From Frischella perrara (GTDB taxonomy: Bacteria; Pseudomonadota; Gammaproteobacteria; Enterobacterales; Orbaceae), in assembly GCF_000807275.1 (NCBI RefSeq), contig NZ_CP009056.1:434001-498000 (forward strand): a stretch of 64,000 nucleotides of DNA, given 5' to 3'. The notes beneath the pieces were generated by a model. It did no database searches. It had not been told where the DNA came from and was given only the letters and a program-made list of their open reading frames with translations. Position 1 is the stretch's first letter. The number at the start of each line of letters is the position of its first letter. This document shows, one piece after another, positions 54,224 through 63,866 of this stretch. A program made the position numbers and the translations under genes.

Positions 54224-54862
54224 ATGATTAGATCTATTTTAAGAGTATCTTTAATTACTTTATCTTTCTTTATTGTCGGTATGGCAAATGCTGAACTAAC
54301 GGAAAATAAAGATTATGTAGTTTTAAAAAACCCGCCAACATATGAGAATATTCCTCAAGGCAAAGTTGAAGTAATTGAATTCTTTTCATATGGCTGTTCT
54401 TATTGTTATAAATTGGAACCAGAACTTCTAGCTTGGTTAACAGAGCAATCACCTAATGTTACTTTCAAACGTATTGCTATACCTAGAAAAGGTAAATGGT
54501 TTGCTTATGCACGACTTTATTATGCTCTAGGTTTAATTTCTTCTAAGGAACAAGCTAGAATCACACCATTAATTTACAATGCCATCCATGAACAAAAACT
54601 AAATCTTGAAGATGATAATGAGTTATTAGATTGGGCTGCTAGCGAAAATGTTGATCGTGAGCAACTCGCAAAATATTATCAATCTGTTGATGTGGACAAA
54701 TCTATTGCTCAAGCATTTGAATTAGCTAAATCTTATGAGTTGCAATATGTGCCAACCATTATTGTAAATAATAAATATCAATTACAGTTAGATAGTTCAA
54801 ATAATTATGCTGGAACAAAGGAAAAGTTAGCTGAATTAGTTAAATTAGCTGAAACAAATTAG
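54224..54862 (+). CDS. dsbA: DsbA-family thiol:disulphide oxidoreductase with CSYC active site
   Basis: Periplasmic oxidase that introduces disulphides into secreted proteins. Signal peptide cleaved near MANA (residue 23), thioredoxin fold with the redox motif C58-S-Y-C61 in EFFSYGCSYCYKLEP, a helical insertion, and the cis-proline loop LQYVPTIIVNNKY. 212 aa, close to E. coli DsbA (208). The CxxC dipeptide is Ser-Tyr where canonical DsbA has Pro-His, which should change its redox potential. GGAG precedes the start. No dsbB in the window. Confidence 0.88.
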   Translation: MIRSILRVSLITLSFFIVGMANAELTENKDYVVLKNPPTYENIPQGKVEVIEFFSYGCSYCYKLEPELLAWLTEQSPNVTFKRIAIPRKGKWFAYARLYYALGLISSKEQARITPLIYNAIHEQKLNLEDDNELLDWAASENVDREQLAKYYQSVDVDKSIAQAFELAKSYELQYVPTIIVNNKYQLQLDSSNNYAGTKEKLAELVKLAETN

Positions 54863-55011
54863 TCTTTTGTTTGTTATCTAAAATTAAAGATAATTATGCG
54901 TGATAATAAAGAGTATTTTAACAAATAAAATGATGGATATTGATTGGCAAAAGGCTTGATGTAATAATTTTGATGTTAATTAATACTATAATTTAAAAAT
55001 AAGGCTTTATT

Positions 55012-56205
55012 ATGTTTGAAAGTGTTGAACCATATGCAGGGGATCCAATATTATCTTTAGTTGTTGATTTTAATAACGATAAAAGAGATGGTAAAGTTAA
55101 TCTAAGTATTGGCTATTACTATGATGAGAAGGGTATAGTGCCACAATTAACTTGTGTTAAACATGCAATTGATGCACTGTATCAATCAAGAAATTCAGCA
55201 GCATTATATTTACCAATGAGTGGATTGGCTAAATATTGTCAATCTATTCAACACTTATTATTTGGTGAAGATAATCCAATTATTAATTCCGGTCGAGTGG
55301 TAACGATCCAAACATTAGGCGGATCGGGTGCATTAAAAGTGGGGGCTGATTTTCTATATCGTTATTATCCTAATTCACAAGTATGGGTGAGTAATCCTAC
55401 TTGGGATAATCATAAAGCGATTTTCGGTAGAGCGGGTTTTAAAGTTAATTCATACCCTTATTTCGATAGCCAAACTGGTGGTGTAGACTTTAATGCAATG
55501 CTCGAAACTTTAAGTAAACTACCAGCAAAGAGCATTATTTTACTCCATCCTTGTTGTCATAATCCTACTGGTGCTGATTTAACAAATGAGCAGTGGGATC
55601 AAGTTATTTCTGTACTTAAACAGCAAGATTTAATTCCTTTTATGGATATCGCTTATCAAGGTTTAGCTAATGGTATTGATGAGGATGCTTATGCAATTCG
55701 AGCTTTAGCTTCATCGGGTTTATGTGGTTTAATTAGCAATTCCTTTTCTAAGGTCTTCTCCTTATATGGTGAACGGGTCGGTGGCTTATCAGTAATCTGT
55801 GATGATCAGCAAATAGCAAGTCGCGTTCTCGGTCAATTACAGGCAACAGTACGTTGTATATATTCTAGCCCTCCTAATACCGGTGCACAAATTGTTTCAC
55901 ATGTATTAAATAATCCGCAATTAAAAGCATTATGGATTAGTGAAGTTAATGCTATGCGTGATCGTATTAAACAAATGCGGATGAGTATGGTACATACTTT
56001 AAAACAAGCAGTGCCCAATCGGAATTTTGATTATTTGTTACTACAACAGGGGATGTTTAGTTATACAGGTTTAAGTGAATCACAAGTTGAAAAATTAAAA
56101 AACGATCACGCTATTTATTTAATTAGCAGTGGTCGTATGTGTGTTGCTGGATTAAATGATCGTAATGTTGTCAGTGTCGCCAAGGCGTTAGCCAAGGTTG
56201 TTTAA
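55012..56205 (+). CDS. tyrB: aromatic amino acid aminotransferase TyrB
   Basis: PLP-dependent class I aminotransferase for the last step of tyrosine and phenylalanine (and leucine/aspartate) synthesis. Starts [15 protein letters not shown] like E. coli Tyr[45 protein letters not shown], the PLP lysine in [17 protein letters not shown] and the substrate arginine in [12 protein letters not shown] are intact. 397 aa, exactly as in E. coli. I see no TyrR box upstream. An entericidin-like gene follows after 16 bp. Confidence 0.94.
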   Translation: MFESVEPYAGDPILSLVVDFNNDKRDGKVNLSIGYYYDEKGIVPQLTCVKHAIDALYQSRNSAALYLPMSGLAKYCQSIQHLLFGEDNPIINSGRVVTIQTLGGSGALKVGADFLYRYYPNSQVWVSNPTWDNHKAIFGRAGFKVNSYPYFDSQTGGVDFNAMLETLSKLPAKSIILLHPCCHNPTGADLTNEQWDQVISVLKQQDLIPFMDIAYQGLANGIDEDAYAIRALASSGLCGLISNSFSKVFSLYGERVGGLSVICDDQQIASRVLGQLQATVRCIYSSPPNTGAQIVSHVLNNPQLKALWISEVNAMRDRIKQMRMSMVHTLKQAVPNRNFDYLLLQQGMFSYTGLSESQVEKLKNDHAIYLISSGRMCVAGLNDRNVVSVAKALAKVV

Positions 56206-56221
56206 ATTAAGGAGAAATCTA

Positions 56222-56353
56222 ATGCGTAAATTAGTATTAATATGTTCAAGCCTCTTATTAATTCTTGCTGTTTCAGGTTGTCATACGGTAAATGGTGTTG
56301 GCGAAGATATCCAATCTGGTGGAGAAGCATTATCTCACGCATCAGGGCAGTAA
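56222..56353 (+). CDS. entericidin (EcnA/EcnB)-family small lipoprotein
   Basis: 43 residues. Signal peptide MRKLVLICSSLLLILAVSGC with lipobox VSGC (C20), then HTVNGVGEDIQSGGEALSHA, the N-G-x-G-x-D-I-x-x-G-G pattern of entericidins. GGAGA precedes the ATG. In E. coli the ecnA/ecnB pair has been described as antidote and toxin lipoproteins; only one copy is present here. The gap after tyrB is only 16 bp, so it may share its transcript. Confidence 0.85.
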   Translation: MRKLVLICSSLLLILAVSGCHTVNGVGEDIQSGGEALSHASGQ

Positions 56354-56427
56354 ATTGATTTGATTAAAGGAGAAGGGGGGTTAACGTTATACAAATAATT
56401 ATAGTTAACATTACCCTATTATATAAT

Positions 56428-56946
56428 ATGAAAAATAATTTCTTTTTTTTGAGTTTGTTGGCAGTTTTATTGACAGGATGTCAGGTACTTAATTTTAAGA
56501 CAGAGCCAGCTACTATACCTGATTGCCAATATAACAAGTTATCAGGTACTGAATTTCAATTCGATAAATTAGCAGAAAATCAAATAAACAAAGGTTTTAA
56601 TCATGTTTATGTGGCGCAAAGTCGAGCCAGTGCAACGCTTTCAGCTAAATATCAAAATATGCATGGTAAACTAACGGGAAAAGTATTTGAGGTTAATTAT
56701 CGTAAGATTAATAGATGGGGACGCCAAGCATCGATCTATGATCTTTTTTATGATAATAATGATAATGAGGATATCTATTTAACACCACAACAAAAGGAAA
56801 AGCGAGATAAAGAAGCAAAATATGTTTTTTATCAAGCAATCTTAACGAATTGCCAAGTCGTTTATGTATCTGTTAATTCATTAGCTGATACTAAATTTAA
56901 TCCACAATTAGTAAACGATAAAGGGCTGACACTAATAAATTACTAA
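56428..56946 (+). CDS. lipoprotein of unknown function
   Basis: 172 residues with a lipoprotein signal (MKNNFFFLSLLAVLLTGC, C18). The mature protein is polar with basic and aromatic residues, two cysteines (PDCQYNKL and LTNCQVVYV) that could pair, and an acidic DNNDNED stretch. The block FNHVYVAQSRASATLSAKYQNMHGKLTGKVFEVNYRKI suggests a compact beta domain. Not recognised. Located 74 bp after the entericidin gene and 12 bp before the DUF2569 gene, so probably co-transcribed with the latter. Confidence 0.6.
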   Translation: MKNNFFFLSLLAVLLTGCQVLNFKTEPATIPDCQYNKLSGTEFQFDKLAENQINKGFNHVYVAQSRASATLSAKYQNMHGKLTGKVFEVNYRKINRWGRQASIYDLFYDNNDNEDIYLTPQQKEKRDKEAKYVFYQAILTNCQVVYVSVNSLADTKFNPQLVNDKGLTLINY

Positions 56947-56958
56947 AACGCATTTAAT

Positions 56959-57468
56959 ATGAATAATAAAAAAACGTTAGAAGGGATTAAAGGATGGCTC
57001 ATTATACCTGCAATCGAAATAATCATTTCGATTCCGAGCCTTTGTTTTTATATCTTGACCATGATAATTTCGGCAAATAAATTAGGTATCTTGAGCGATC
57101 TGTTTTCATCTAGAACCTCATTTTATAGCATTTATACGCTTATTTTTTCTATTTCACAAATTTTATGTATGGGTATATTAACGTTTTTTTATTTCTATTT
57201 GGCTTACTTATTTTTTAGTAAAGATTACAGAACACCCAAATGGTATATTGTGGTTCAATTATTCGACATAATCATATCAATTATATTTTATATTCTTTTT
57301 GTATTTGGGTTATCATTATTTAGTTATAGCAATGAATCTGAAATAATTATCTCACTGGTGTGTAGTGTGATTTGGATAGTTTATTTTTTAACTTCCGTTA
57401 GAGTGAAGAATACCTTTATTAATAATAAACCTGACTATGTGAATATAGTTGAAAAAATAATAGAGTAG
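56959..57468 (+). CDS. DUF2569 family inner-membrane protein
   Basis: 169 residues with four hydrophobic segments. The N-terminal LEGIKGWLIIPAIEIIISI and the C-terminal YFLTSVRVKNTFINNKPD are typical of DUF2569, a four-helix membrane family of unknown function common in gammaproteobacteria. Lies between the lipoprotein and galU, 35 bp before galU. Confidence 0.75.
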   Translation: MNNKKTLEGIKGWLIIPAIEIIISIPSLCFYILTMIISANKLGILSDLFSSRTSFYSIYTLIFSISQILCMGILTFFYFYLAYLFFSKDYRTPKWYIVVQLFDIIISIIFYILFVFGLSLFSYSNESEIIISLVCSVIWIVYFLTSVRVKNTFINNKPDYVNIVEKIIE

Positions 57469-57503
57469 TCTGATTTCTTTTTATTTTATTAATAGGAATA
57501 ATT

Positions 57504-58424
57504 ATGTTTAGCAATTTTAAACCGTCTGTGACGGGAAAAGTTAGAAGAGCCGTAATCCCCGTGGCTGGGTTAGGAACTCGAATGTTACCTGCTACAAAGG
57601 CTATTCCTAAAGAAATGCTCCCTGTTGTGGATAAACCATTAATACAATATGTTGTTAAGGAGTGTATTTCAGCAGGTATAACCGAAATTATTTTTGTAAC
57701 TCATTCTTCTAAGAATTCAATTGAAAATCATTTTGATACCAGTTTTGAGTTAGAAGCAATGCTTGAAGCTAGGGTAAAGCGCCAATTGTTATCTGAAGTG
57801 CAATCAATTTTACCTAAACATGTCACCATTTCAAGTGTAAGACAAGGATTAGCTAAAGGTTTAGGTCATGCTATTTTATGTGCCTATCCGTTAGTCGGTA
57901 ATGAACCATTTGCAGTGGTATTACCTGATGTCATTATTGATGAATATGAATGTGATCTTAATCAAGATAATTTAGCGGCTATGATCAAAAATTATCATGA
58001 AACCCAAAGCAGCCAAATTATGGTAGAACCGGTACCAGAAGAAATGGTTTCATCGTATGGTATTGTAGATAGCCATGGTCAAGCAATTTTGGCTGGTGAG
58101 ACAGCGCAAATGTATGGAGTAGTTGAAAAACCGTCTAGATCTGAGGCACCATCCAACCAGTCAATCGTTGGGCGGTATGTATTGTCAGAAAAGATTTGGC
58201 CATTATTGGCTAAAACGCCACCTGGTGCAGGCGATGAAATTCAATTAACAGATGCTATTGCCATGTTACTTGAAGATGAAATCGTTAATGCTTACTGTAT
58301 CAAAGGCGTTAGCCATGATTGTGGAAATAAATTGGGATACATACAAACTTTTGTTAGATATGCTATGCGTCACCAATCATTAGGTAAAGATGTTACAAAT
58401 TGGTTAAAAACCCTTAATTTGTAG
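57504..58424 (+). CDS. galU: UTP-glucose-1-phosphate uridylyltransferase
   Basis: Makes UDP-glucose for LPS core, capsule, trehalose and the Leloir pathway; works downstream of pgm. Nucleotidyltransferase motif [34 protein letters not shown], then [47 protein letters not shown] and [12 protein letters not shown]. 306 aa against 302. AGGA precedes the ATG. A long palindrome separates it from suhB. Confidence 0.96.
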   Translation: MFSNFKPSVTGKVRRAVIPVAGLGTRMLPATKAIPKEMLPVVDKPLIQYVVKECISAGITEIIFVTHSSKNSIENHFDTSFELEAMLEARVKRQLLSEVQSILPKHVTISSVRQGLAKGLGHAILCAYPLVGNEPFAVVLPDVIIDEYECDLNQDNLAAMIKNYHETQSSQIMVEPVPEEMVSSYGIVDSHGQAILAGETAQMYGVVEKPSRSEAPSNQSIVGRYVLSEKIWPLLAKTPPGAGDEIQLTDAIAMLLEDEIVNAYCIKGVSHDCGNKLGYIQTFVRYAMRHQSLGKDVTNWLKTLNL

Positions 58425-58450
58425 TTTGGCTATTTATTAATGAGATAAGA

Positions 58451-58474
58451 AATAACCGACATATGTCGGTTATT
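58451..58474. terminator. palindromic bidirectional terminator between galU and suhB
   Basis: Perfect 24-bp palindrome (58451-58474, arms AATAACCGACAT), forming a 10-bp stem with a 4-nt loop. It sits between the convergent ends of galU and suhB, with A/T tails on both sides. Confidence 0.75.
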
Positions 58475-58495
58475 ATAATTAGGTTGGTTAATGTA

Positions 58496-59302
58496 TTAAC
58501 ATTTTAAACGATCTGGCCAATCGTTTTGAGTTAACGATAGAAATTCTTTAACTATTTTTGGTGAACCCGCAACAATGTTGCCGGAAACCATATAATTACT
58601 ACCACCATTAAAATCAGTAATAATACCACCAGCTTCACGTAAAATTAACTCGCCGGCTGCAATATCCCAAGGTTTTAAACCAATTTCAAAAAAAGCATCA
58701 AAACGACCACAAGCAATATAACTTAAATCTAAGGCTGCAGAGCCATTACGACGAAAATCATTACATTTAGTGAAAATTTTCTCAAGTACATTAAAGTAAC
58801 AATCGCTGTACTGTTTCATTTTGTGAGGGAAGGCGATAGCAATGACGCTACCTTGTAAATCTTTAACATTTGAGTTAGTACGGATTCGATAGCCATTAAG
58901 TTGTGCACCTTGACCACGTGAAGCGGTAAACAATTCGTTGCCCATTGGATTATAAACGACCGCCGCTTCAGTGCGACCTTTAATACGAACGGCAATAGAA
59001 ACTGAACAATGAGGAATACCTTTAATTAGATTGGTGGTGCCATCAATTGGATCGATAATCCATTGTGTATCCGAATCTTGACCTTTGATTATCCCACTTT
59101 CTTCACTAATAATAGTATGGTCAGGATATGCTTTTTTAATTGTTTCAATAATGAGTGATTCAGCTGCACGATCAACATTGGTGACAAAGTCGTTTTCAGC
59201 TTTGGCATCAACCTTAATAGAAGATGGATTTTCATAAGATTTAATGATTACATTACCCGCCTTACGGGCAGCGCGAATTGCGATATTTAGCATCGGATGC
59301 AT
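58496..59302 (-). CDS. suhB: inositol-1-monophosphatase family protein SuhB
   Basis: Mg-dependent phosphatase that in E. coli also assists ribosomal RNA antitermination complexes. Metal-binding motifs EESG, WIIDPIDGTTNLIKGIPHC and the C-terminal KPWDIAAGELILREAGG are clear. MHPMLNIAIRAARKAGNVI is the standard start. 268 aa against 267. Divergent from trmJ, the same neighbour as in E. coli. Confidence 0.95.
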   Translation of the reverse strand: MHPMLNIAIRAARKAGNVIIKSYENPSSIKVDAKAENDFVTNVDRAAESLIIETIKKAYPDHTIISEESGIIKGQDSDTQWIIDPIDGTTNLIKGIPHCSVSIAVRIKGRTEAAVVYNPMGNELFTASRGQGAQLNGYRIRTNSNVKDLQGSVIAIAFPHKMKQYSDCYFNVLEKIFTKCNDFRRNGSAALDLSYIACGRFDAFFEIGLKPWDIAAGELILREAGGIITDFNGGSNYMVSGNIVAGSPKIVKEFLSLTQNDWPDRLKC

Positions 59303-59445
59303 AACGATTATTCCAATTGGTGTTAAAGAACGAAAAACGATTTTCCCAGATCATGGGAATAATTAGTCGCATAGTATAACAGTATTTTAGGCTTTTTCTA
59401 GTTTATGTTAGAATGCCAAGCAAATTATTCTTAAATTTCCAGAAA

Positions 59446-60174
59446 ATGCTATCACTAACAAATATCAAAATTGTATTAATTGAAACTTCACATACCGGTA
59501 ATATGGGGTCAGCAGCAAGAGCAATGAAAACTATGGGATTAAGTCAATTGTGCTTAGTCAACCCAATTATAAAACCGGATTCACAATCTATTTCACTAGC
59601 AGCTGGGGCCAGTGATATTATAAAAAATGCTCAAATTGTCAGTTCTATGCAAGAGGCAATTGCTGATTGTGAATTGGTGATTGGGACCAGTGCACGATCT
59701 CGACATCTTCAATGGCCTCATCTTGAAGCTTATGAAAGTGGTGATAAAATCATCAATGAAGTACAACAAGGGCATAAAGTTGCCTTAGTTTTTGGTCGAG
59801 AAAGAGTCGGATTAACTAACGATGAACTACAAAAATGCCATTATCATGTTTCAATTCCAGCCAATCCTGATTATAGTTCATTGAATCTGGCTATGTCTGT
59901 GCAAGTACTATGCTATGAGATTCGGCGAGCAATGTTACTTCGCATTGATCATCCTAAACAACCTATAGAAGAAAATGCTTACCCAAAAGATATTGATTTA
60001 GAACGTTTTTATCAACATTTAGAACAATGCTTAATTAAAACGGGCTTTATTAATATTCATCACCCTGGACAAATCATGAGTCGTTTACGACGTTTATTTA
60101 CTCGAGCTAGAATTGAACAGCAAGAATTGAATATATTGCGGGGTATTCTTACTTCCATTGATAAACAACAGTAG
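59446..60174 (+). CDS. trmJ: tRNA (cytidine/uridine-2'-O-)-methyltransferase TrmJ
   Basis: SPOUT-class methyltransferase of position 32 in tRNAs. [83 protein letters not shown] (the knot and SAM site) and [25 protein letters not shown] match E. coli TrmJ. The ATG at 59446 gives 242 aa, near the E. coli 246; the frame is open from 59413. ttcA, which modifies position 32 of other tRNAs, is also in this window. Confidence 0.95.
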   Translation: MLSLTNIKIVLIETSHTGNMGSAARAMKTMGLSQLCLVNPIIKPDSQSISLAAGASDIIKNAQIVSSMQEAIADCELVIGTSARSRHLQWPHLEAYESGDKIINEVQQGHKVALVFGRERVGLTNDELQKCHYHVSIPANPDYSSLNLAMSVQVLCYEIRRAMLLRIDHPKQPIEENAYPKDIDLERFYQHLEQCLIKTGFINIHHPGQIMSRLRRLFTRARIEQQELNILRGILTSIDKQQ

Positions 60175-60231
60175 AACTGATCTTTTTCACTATGATATTT
60201 TTTACTGTGATATTTTAGTTTGTTAAAGATA

Positions 60232-60289
60232 CTTAAGCGGTCATATCAATTATTCATCAAATAATTTAATAATTGGTATAACCGTTAAG
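60232..60289. terminator. long imperfect hairpin between trmJ and cysS
   Basis: 60232-60254 pairs with 60268-60289 over about 22 bp with one bulge and two mismatched or wobble pairs, 13-nt loop. Probably the shared terminator of the convergent genes, though no strong T tract is seen. Confidence 0.5.
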
Positions 60290-60324
60290 TGGTACAGAAT
60301 TTTACATTTTAAACACAAGATAAA

Positions 60325-61719
60325 CTAAACGCTTTTCTTTCGCCATGTTGTGCCATTTGCACTATCTTCAAGAATGATGTTCATCGCATTTAGCGCATCA
60401 CGTGCTTGATCGGCAAGCGCCCAATTTTTTTCAGCTCTAGCTTGGTTACGTTGTTGAATTAATGCTTCAATTTTAGCAACATCTAAATTATCTTGGTTGT
60501 CAGATTGTAAAAAATGTAGCGGGTTTTGTTCAAGTAATCCAAGAATTTTTGCTAAATAACGTAATTCCGCTGCTAATTGATTAGCTGAAACTAAATCACT
60601 CTCTGCTTTTGCTTTATTGATTTCGCGAGCGATATCAAATAATACCGAATAAGCCTCAGGTGTATTAAAATCATCATTCATGGCAAGGCGAAAACGTTGT
60701 TGATAGTCACCATTTGATGGAATATATTCAATTTGGCTATCCGTATCACGCAGTGCAGTATATAAACGTTCAAGTGCAATACGAGCTTGCTTTAAATTCT
60801 CTTCACTATAGTTAAGTTGACTGCGATAGTGACCTGAAAGTAAGAAATAACGAACGGTTTCCGGGTCATAATGTTTAAGTACATCACGGATAGTAAAGAA
60901 ATTACCTAGTGACTTTGACATTTTTTCTTGGTCAATCATCACCATACCAGAGTGCATCCAGTAATTAACATATTGACCATGATGAGCACAAGTCGATTGA
61001 GCAATTTCATTTTCGTGATGTGGGAACATGAGATCAGATCCTCCACCATGAATATCAAAATGCTCCCCTAACTCATAACAATTCATTGCAGAACATTCAA
61101 TATGCCAACCTGGTCGACCTTTACCCCAAGGCGAATCCCAACTTGGTTCATTTGGTTTAGACATTTTCCATAATACAAAATCCATCGGATTACGTTTTAC
61201 ATCAACGACCTCAACCCTTGCTCCAGCTTGTAGCTGTTCTAAATTTTGTCGGGATAAAATTCCGTAATTTGGATCACTATCAACAGCAAACATCACATCA
61301 CCATTATCAGCAATATAAGCATGTTCATTTGCTAGTAATTTTTCCACCAAGGCAATGATTTGTGGTATATGATGAGTAGCACGAGGTTCAATATCTGGTC
61401 TTTGAATATTTAGCGCATCAAAATCAGCGTACATTTCTTGTAACATACGTTCAGTGAGTTGATCACACGTTTCGCCATTTTCTAAAGCACGCTTAATTAT
61501 TTTATCATCAACATCAGTGATATTACGCACGTAAGTTAAATCATAACCTAAAAAACGTAAATAACGGGTGATAACATCAAAAGCGACAAAGGTTCTACCA
61601 TGTCCAATATGACATAAATCGTAAATAGTTACTCCGCAAACATATATACCGACTTTGTTAGCGTGAATGGGTTGAAATTGTTCTTTTTCTCGAGTAAGGG
61701 TGTTAAAGATCTTTAACAT
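60325..61719 (-). CDS. cysS: cysteinyl-tRNA synthetase
   Basis: Class I synthetase charging tRNA-Cys. The zinc ligand C28 and HIGH-type motif lie in [23 protein letters not shown]; further zinc ligands in [43 protein letters not shown] as [15 protein letters not shown]. The C-terminal anticodon-binding region ends in [10 protein letters not shown]. 464 aa against 461 in E. coli. Confidence 0.97.
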   Translation of the reverse strand: MLKIFNTLTREKEQFQPIHANKVGIYVCGVTIYDLCHIGHGRTFVAFDVITRYLRFLGYDLTYVRNITDVDDKIIKRALENGETCDQLTERMLQEMYADFDALNIQRPDIEPRATHHIPQIIALVEKLLANEHAYIADNGDVMFAVDSDPNYGILSRQNLEQLQAGARVEVVDVKRNPMDFVLWKMSKPNEPSWDSPWGKGRPGWHIECSAMNCYELGEHFDIHGGGSDLMFPHHENEIAQSTCAHHGQYVNYWMHSGMVMIDQEKMSKSLGNFFTIRDVLKHYDPETVRYFLLSGHYRSQLNYSEENLKQARIALERLYTALRDTDSQIEYIPSNGDYQQRFRLAMNDDFNTPEAYSVLFDIAREINKAKAESDLVSANQLAAELRYLAKILGLLEQNPLHFLQSDNQDNLDVAKIEALIQQRNQARAEKNWALADQARDALNAMNIILEDSANGTTWRKKSV

Positions 61720-61836
61720 GAATTTTCCAAATTGATGTTTGTAAACTATTCAACAATATAACAAACTTAATCCTATGCTCCAAGAGACAGGATAAATTAA
61801 ATTAGACTTACAGTTAATTTAATCAAAAAGGAAAAT

Positions 61837-61860
61837 TAAAAACCCAGCATGAAGCTGGGT
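61837..61860 (-). terminator. Rho-independent terminator of the GlsB/YeaQ gene (minus strand)
   Basis: ACCCAGC (61842-61848) pairs with GCTGGGT (61854-61860), loop 5 nt; the minus strand then reads TTTTTAATTTTC. Ten bases past the stop codon. Confidence 0.85.
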
Positions 61861-61869
61861 ACGTAACAA

Positions 61870-62115
61870 CTATTGTTTGATTAAACGGTAAATATAAATC
61901 AGTAAAATGGCACCTAATACCGAAATAATTAAACTCGGGAAATTAAAACCGGATACCGAACCCCAACCAAGAAAAGTACTGATATAACCACCAATTAATG
62001 CACCGGCAATACCCAGTAGTATCGTTTTAACAATACCTACTGTACCAATCGGCATGAAGAATTTTGCTAACCAACCAGCAATAAGACCCAAAATAATCCA
62101 GCTTAAAATACCCAT
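61870..62115 (-). CDS. GlsB/YeaQ/YmgE family small membrane protein
   Basis: 81 residues, three hydrophobic segments with glycine zippers: GILSWIILGLIAGWLAKFFMP, GIVKTILLGIAGALIGGYISTFLGWG and LIISVLGAILLIYIYRLIKQ. This is the transglycosylase-associated protein family (YeaQ/YmgE/GlsB), stress-induced envelope proteins of unknown mechanism. Own terminator, so a single-gene unit. Confidence 0.9.
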   Translation of the reverse strand: MGILSWIILGLIAGWLAKFFMPIGTVGIVKTILLGIAGALIGGYISTFLGWGSVSGFNFPSLIISVLGAILLIYIYRLIKQ

Positions 62116-62495
62116 GATTGACTTCCTATATTAATGACATTGACAAAAATCTAAGTTACAACATTGTTTTAAAATGAAATTCTAAAACAAATTTAAAAAC
62201 ATAAAGCTGTTAACGAGATAACTGATTGTTGAATCTTTTTTAGACTCGTTATTGATCAATGCATCAGAAATGAAAGCTCGCTTACCGATATTAAAAAATT
62301 AATTAAATTACTATGGTTGTAAGCTATTTTATAAAATTATTGTTAAAAATCCAATAGTTAGCATGATTTTGTGTAATAGATAACGGCAATTAATGATAAT
62401 TAACACCATTAATATAATGACTTGAATAAAAATATTGAGTTAGATGTGAATTATGGGATTGAATATTGGGTGAATTTAATATTCACCCAAATAAT
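62116..62495. other. 380-bp intergenic region, lysC to the GlsB/YeaQ gene
   Basis: No gene seen. Near the lysC stop a perfect 10-bp hairpin (62466-62475 / 62481-62490, TTGGGTGAAT) probably terminates lysC on the minus strand. A 7-bp inverted repeat, TAACGAG 62211-62217 with 62244-62250, lies nearer the GlsB gene and may belong to its promoter region. The rest is A+T-rich. Confidence 0.6.
62466..62490 (-). terminator. hairpin just after the lysC stop (minus strand)
   Basis: TTGGGTGAAT pairs perfectly with ATTCACCCAA across a 5-nt loop, 5 bp past the lysC stop codon. T tract is weak. Confidence 0.65.
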
Positions 62496-63866
62496 TTATT
62501 CAAATAATGATTGATGTAAGACTTTAACAATAGATTCGGAATCGCTACTTTTAACCAAAAAACAAATATTATGTGTACTGGCGCCAAAACAAGATAAACG
62601 AATAGTATATTCTTCTAAAGAAGCAAAAACTTTTTTAGCCATCCCTTTAAAGGTGGTTAAATTATTACCAATAATGGCGACTAAATCTAGATCTTCCTGT
62701 ATGTCTACACAACATAAAGTAGATAATTCATCAAGTAATGGTTTTGTCAGTAAGCTATTTCCATCGGTACTGGTACCGGTTGTATCAATTGTTAGAGCAA
62801 CACTAACCTCTGAGGTGGTAACTAAATCAACAGAGATATTGTGTTTAGCTAGAATAGCAAATACATTGGCTAAAAAACCCTGAGCATGCAACATATTTAG
62901 GCTGTTAAGGGTCAATAATGTCTGTCTTCGACGTAGGGCTACTGCTCTAAATAATGGTAATTCAGAACGAATACTGTTGGTATTATATACAATAGTTCCA
63001 CCTTTATCTGGAGCTTTACTTGAGCCAACAAAGACAGGAATATTACTGCGAACAGCAGGGACTAAGGTTGCAGGGTGAAGTACTTTAGCTCCAAAAGTTG
63101 CCATTTCAGTTGCTTCAGCAAAGGTAATTTCATCAATTTTTTTAGCATTTTGTACAATACGTGGATCGGTTGTATAAATACCGGCAACATCTGTCCAAAT
63201 ATCGATTTGGGTTGCATTTAAGGCTTCACCTAGTAGTGCGGCTGTATAATCGCTGCCCCCTCGTCCTAAAGTCGTGGTTTTCCCTGAACTTTCACTGCCA
63301 ATGAAACCTTGTGTAACAATAATGTTCTCTATATTTAATGATTTTATATGTGCACAACATAATTGTTTAATTTCTTCAATTTTTGGTGTGGCTTTACCAA
63401 ATTTATTATCGGTTCGCATCACTTTGCGAACATCAAACCAGATTGCATGTTTATCTAATTGCTTTAAGACTTCAACAAATAAACGTGAAGACATTAATTC
63501 ACCGTAACTAACTAATTCATCGGTTAATGCAGGTGAGGTTGCCAAGCTAGCTGCTTCAGATAATGATGAAATATTGCTAATTGCTTGATCAATTACTTCG
63601 CGCAAAATAGGATTTTCTGGTAACTGTTCTAAAATGTTATATTGAATAGCTTGAATTTTAGCAATGTGCTGTTTGCGAATTTCGGAGTCACGACCTTCAG
63701 CTAAAGCAACTAATAGATTGGTAATGCCGGCAGAGGCAGACAAAACGACAACTTTCACATTTGGATTATTGGCTACAATTTTAGCGCTATTATACATTGC
63801 TTGATAATCAGCAACGCTAGTACCACCAAATTTAGCAATAATACATTGTTGAATCTGATTGCTCAT
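62496..63866 (-). CDS. lysC: lysine-sensitive aspartokinase III
   Basis: Phosphorylates aspartate, the first step toward lysine, methionine, threonine and diaminopimelate. Kinase domain IIAKFGGTSVADYQAM, VVVLSASAGITNLLVALAEG, TTTLGRGGSDYTAALLGEAL, DIWTDVAGIYTTDPR, EMATFGAKVLHPATL; then two ACT domains (SLNMLHAQGFLANVFAILAKHNISVDLVTTSEVSVALT; LVAIIGNN) that bind lysine. The ATG at 63866 has AGGA upstream and aligns with E. coli MSEIVVSKFGG; 456 aa against 449. The 134 bp upstream that remain in the window show no lysine-riboswitch elements. Confidence 0.95.
   Translation of the reverse strand: MSNQIQQCIIAKFGGTSVADYQAMYNSAKIVANNPNVKVVVLSASAGITNLLVALAEGRDSEIRKQHIAKIQAIQYNILEQLPENPILREVIDQAISNISSLSEAASLATSPALTDELVSYGELMSSRLFVEVLKQLDKHAIWFDVRKVMRTDNKFGKATPKIEEIKQLCCAHIKSLNIENIIVTQGFIGSESSGKTTTLGRGGSDYTAALLGEALNATQIDIWTDVAGIYTTDPRIVQNAKKIDEITFAEATEMATFGAKVLHPATLVPAVRSNIPVFVGSSKAPDKGGTIVYNTNSIRSELPLFRAVALRRRQTLLTLNSLNMLHAQGFLANVFAILAKHNISVDLVTTSEVSVALTIDTTGTSTDGNSLLTKPLLDELSTLCCVDIQEDLDLVAIIGNNLTTFKGMAKKVFASLEEYTIRLSCFGASTHNICFLVKSSDSESIVKVLHQSLFE

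Noticed and set aside
62385-62415. GATAAT-type sequence resembling part of a Fur box
   Set aside because: Only a fragment of the repeat is present, far from a plausible iron gene.
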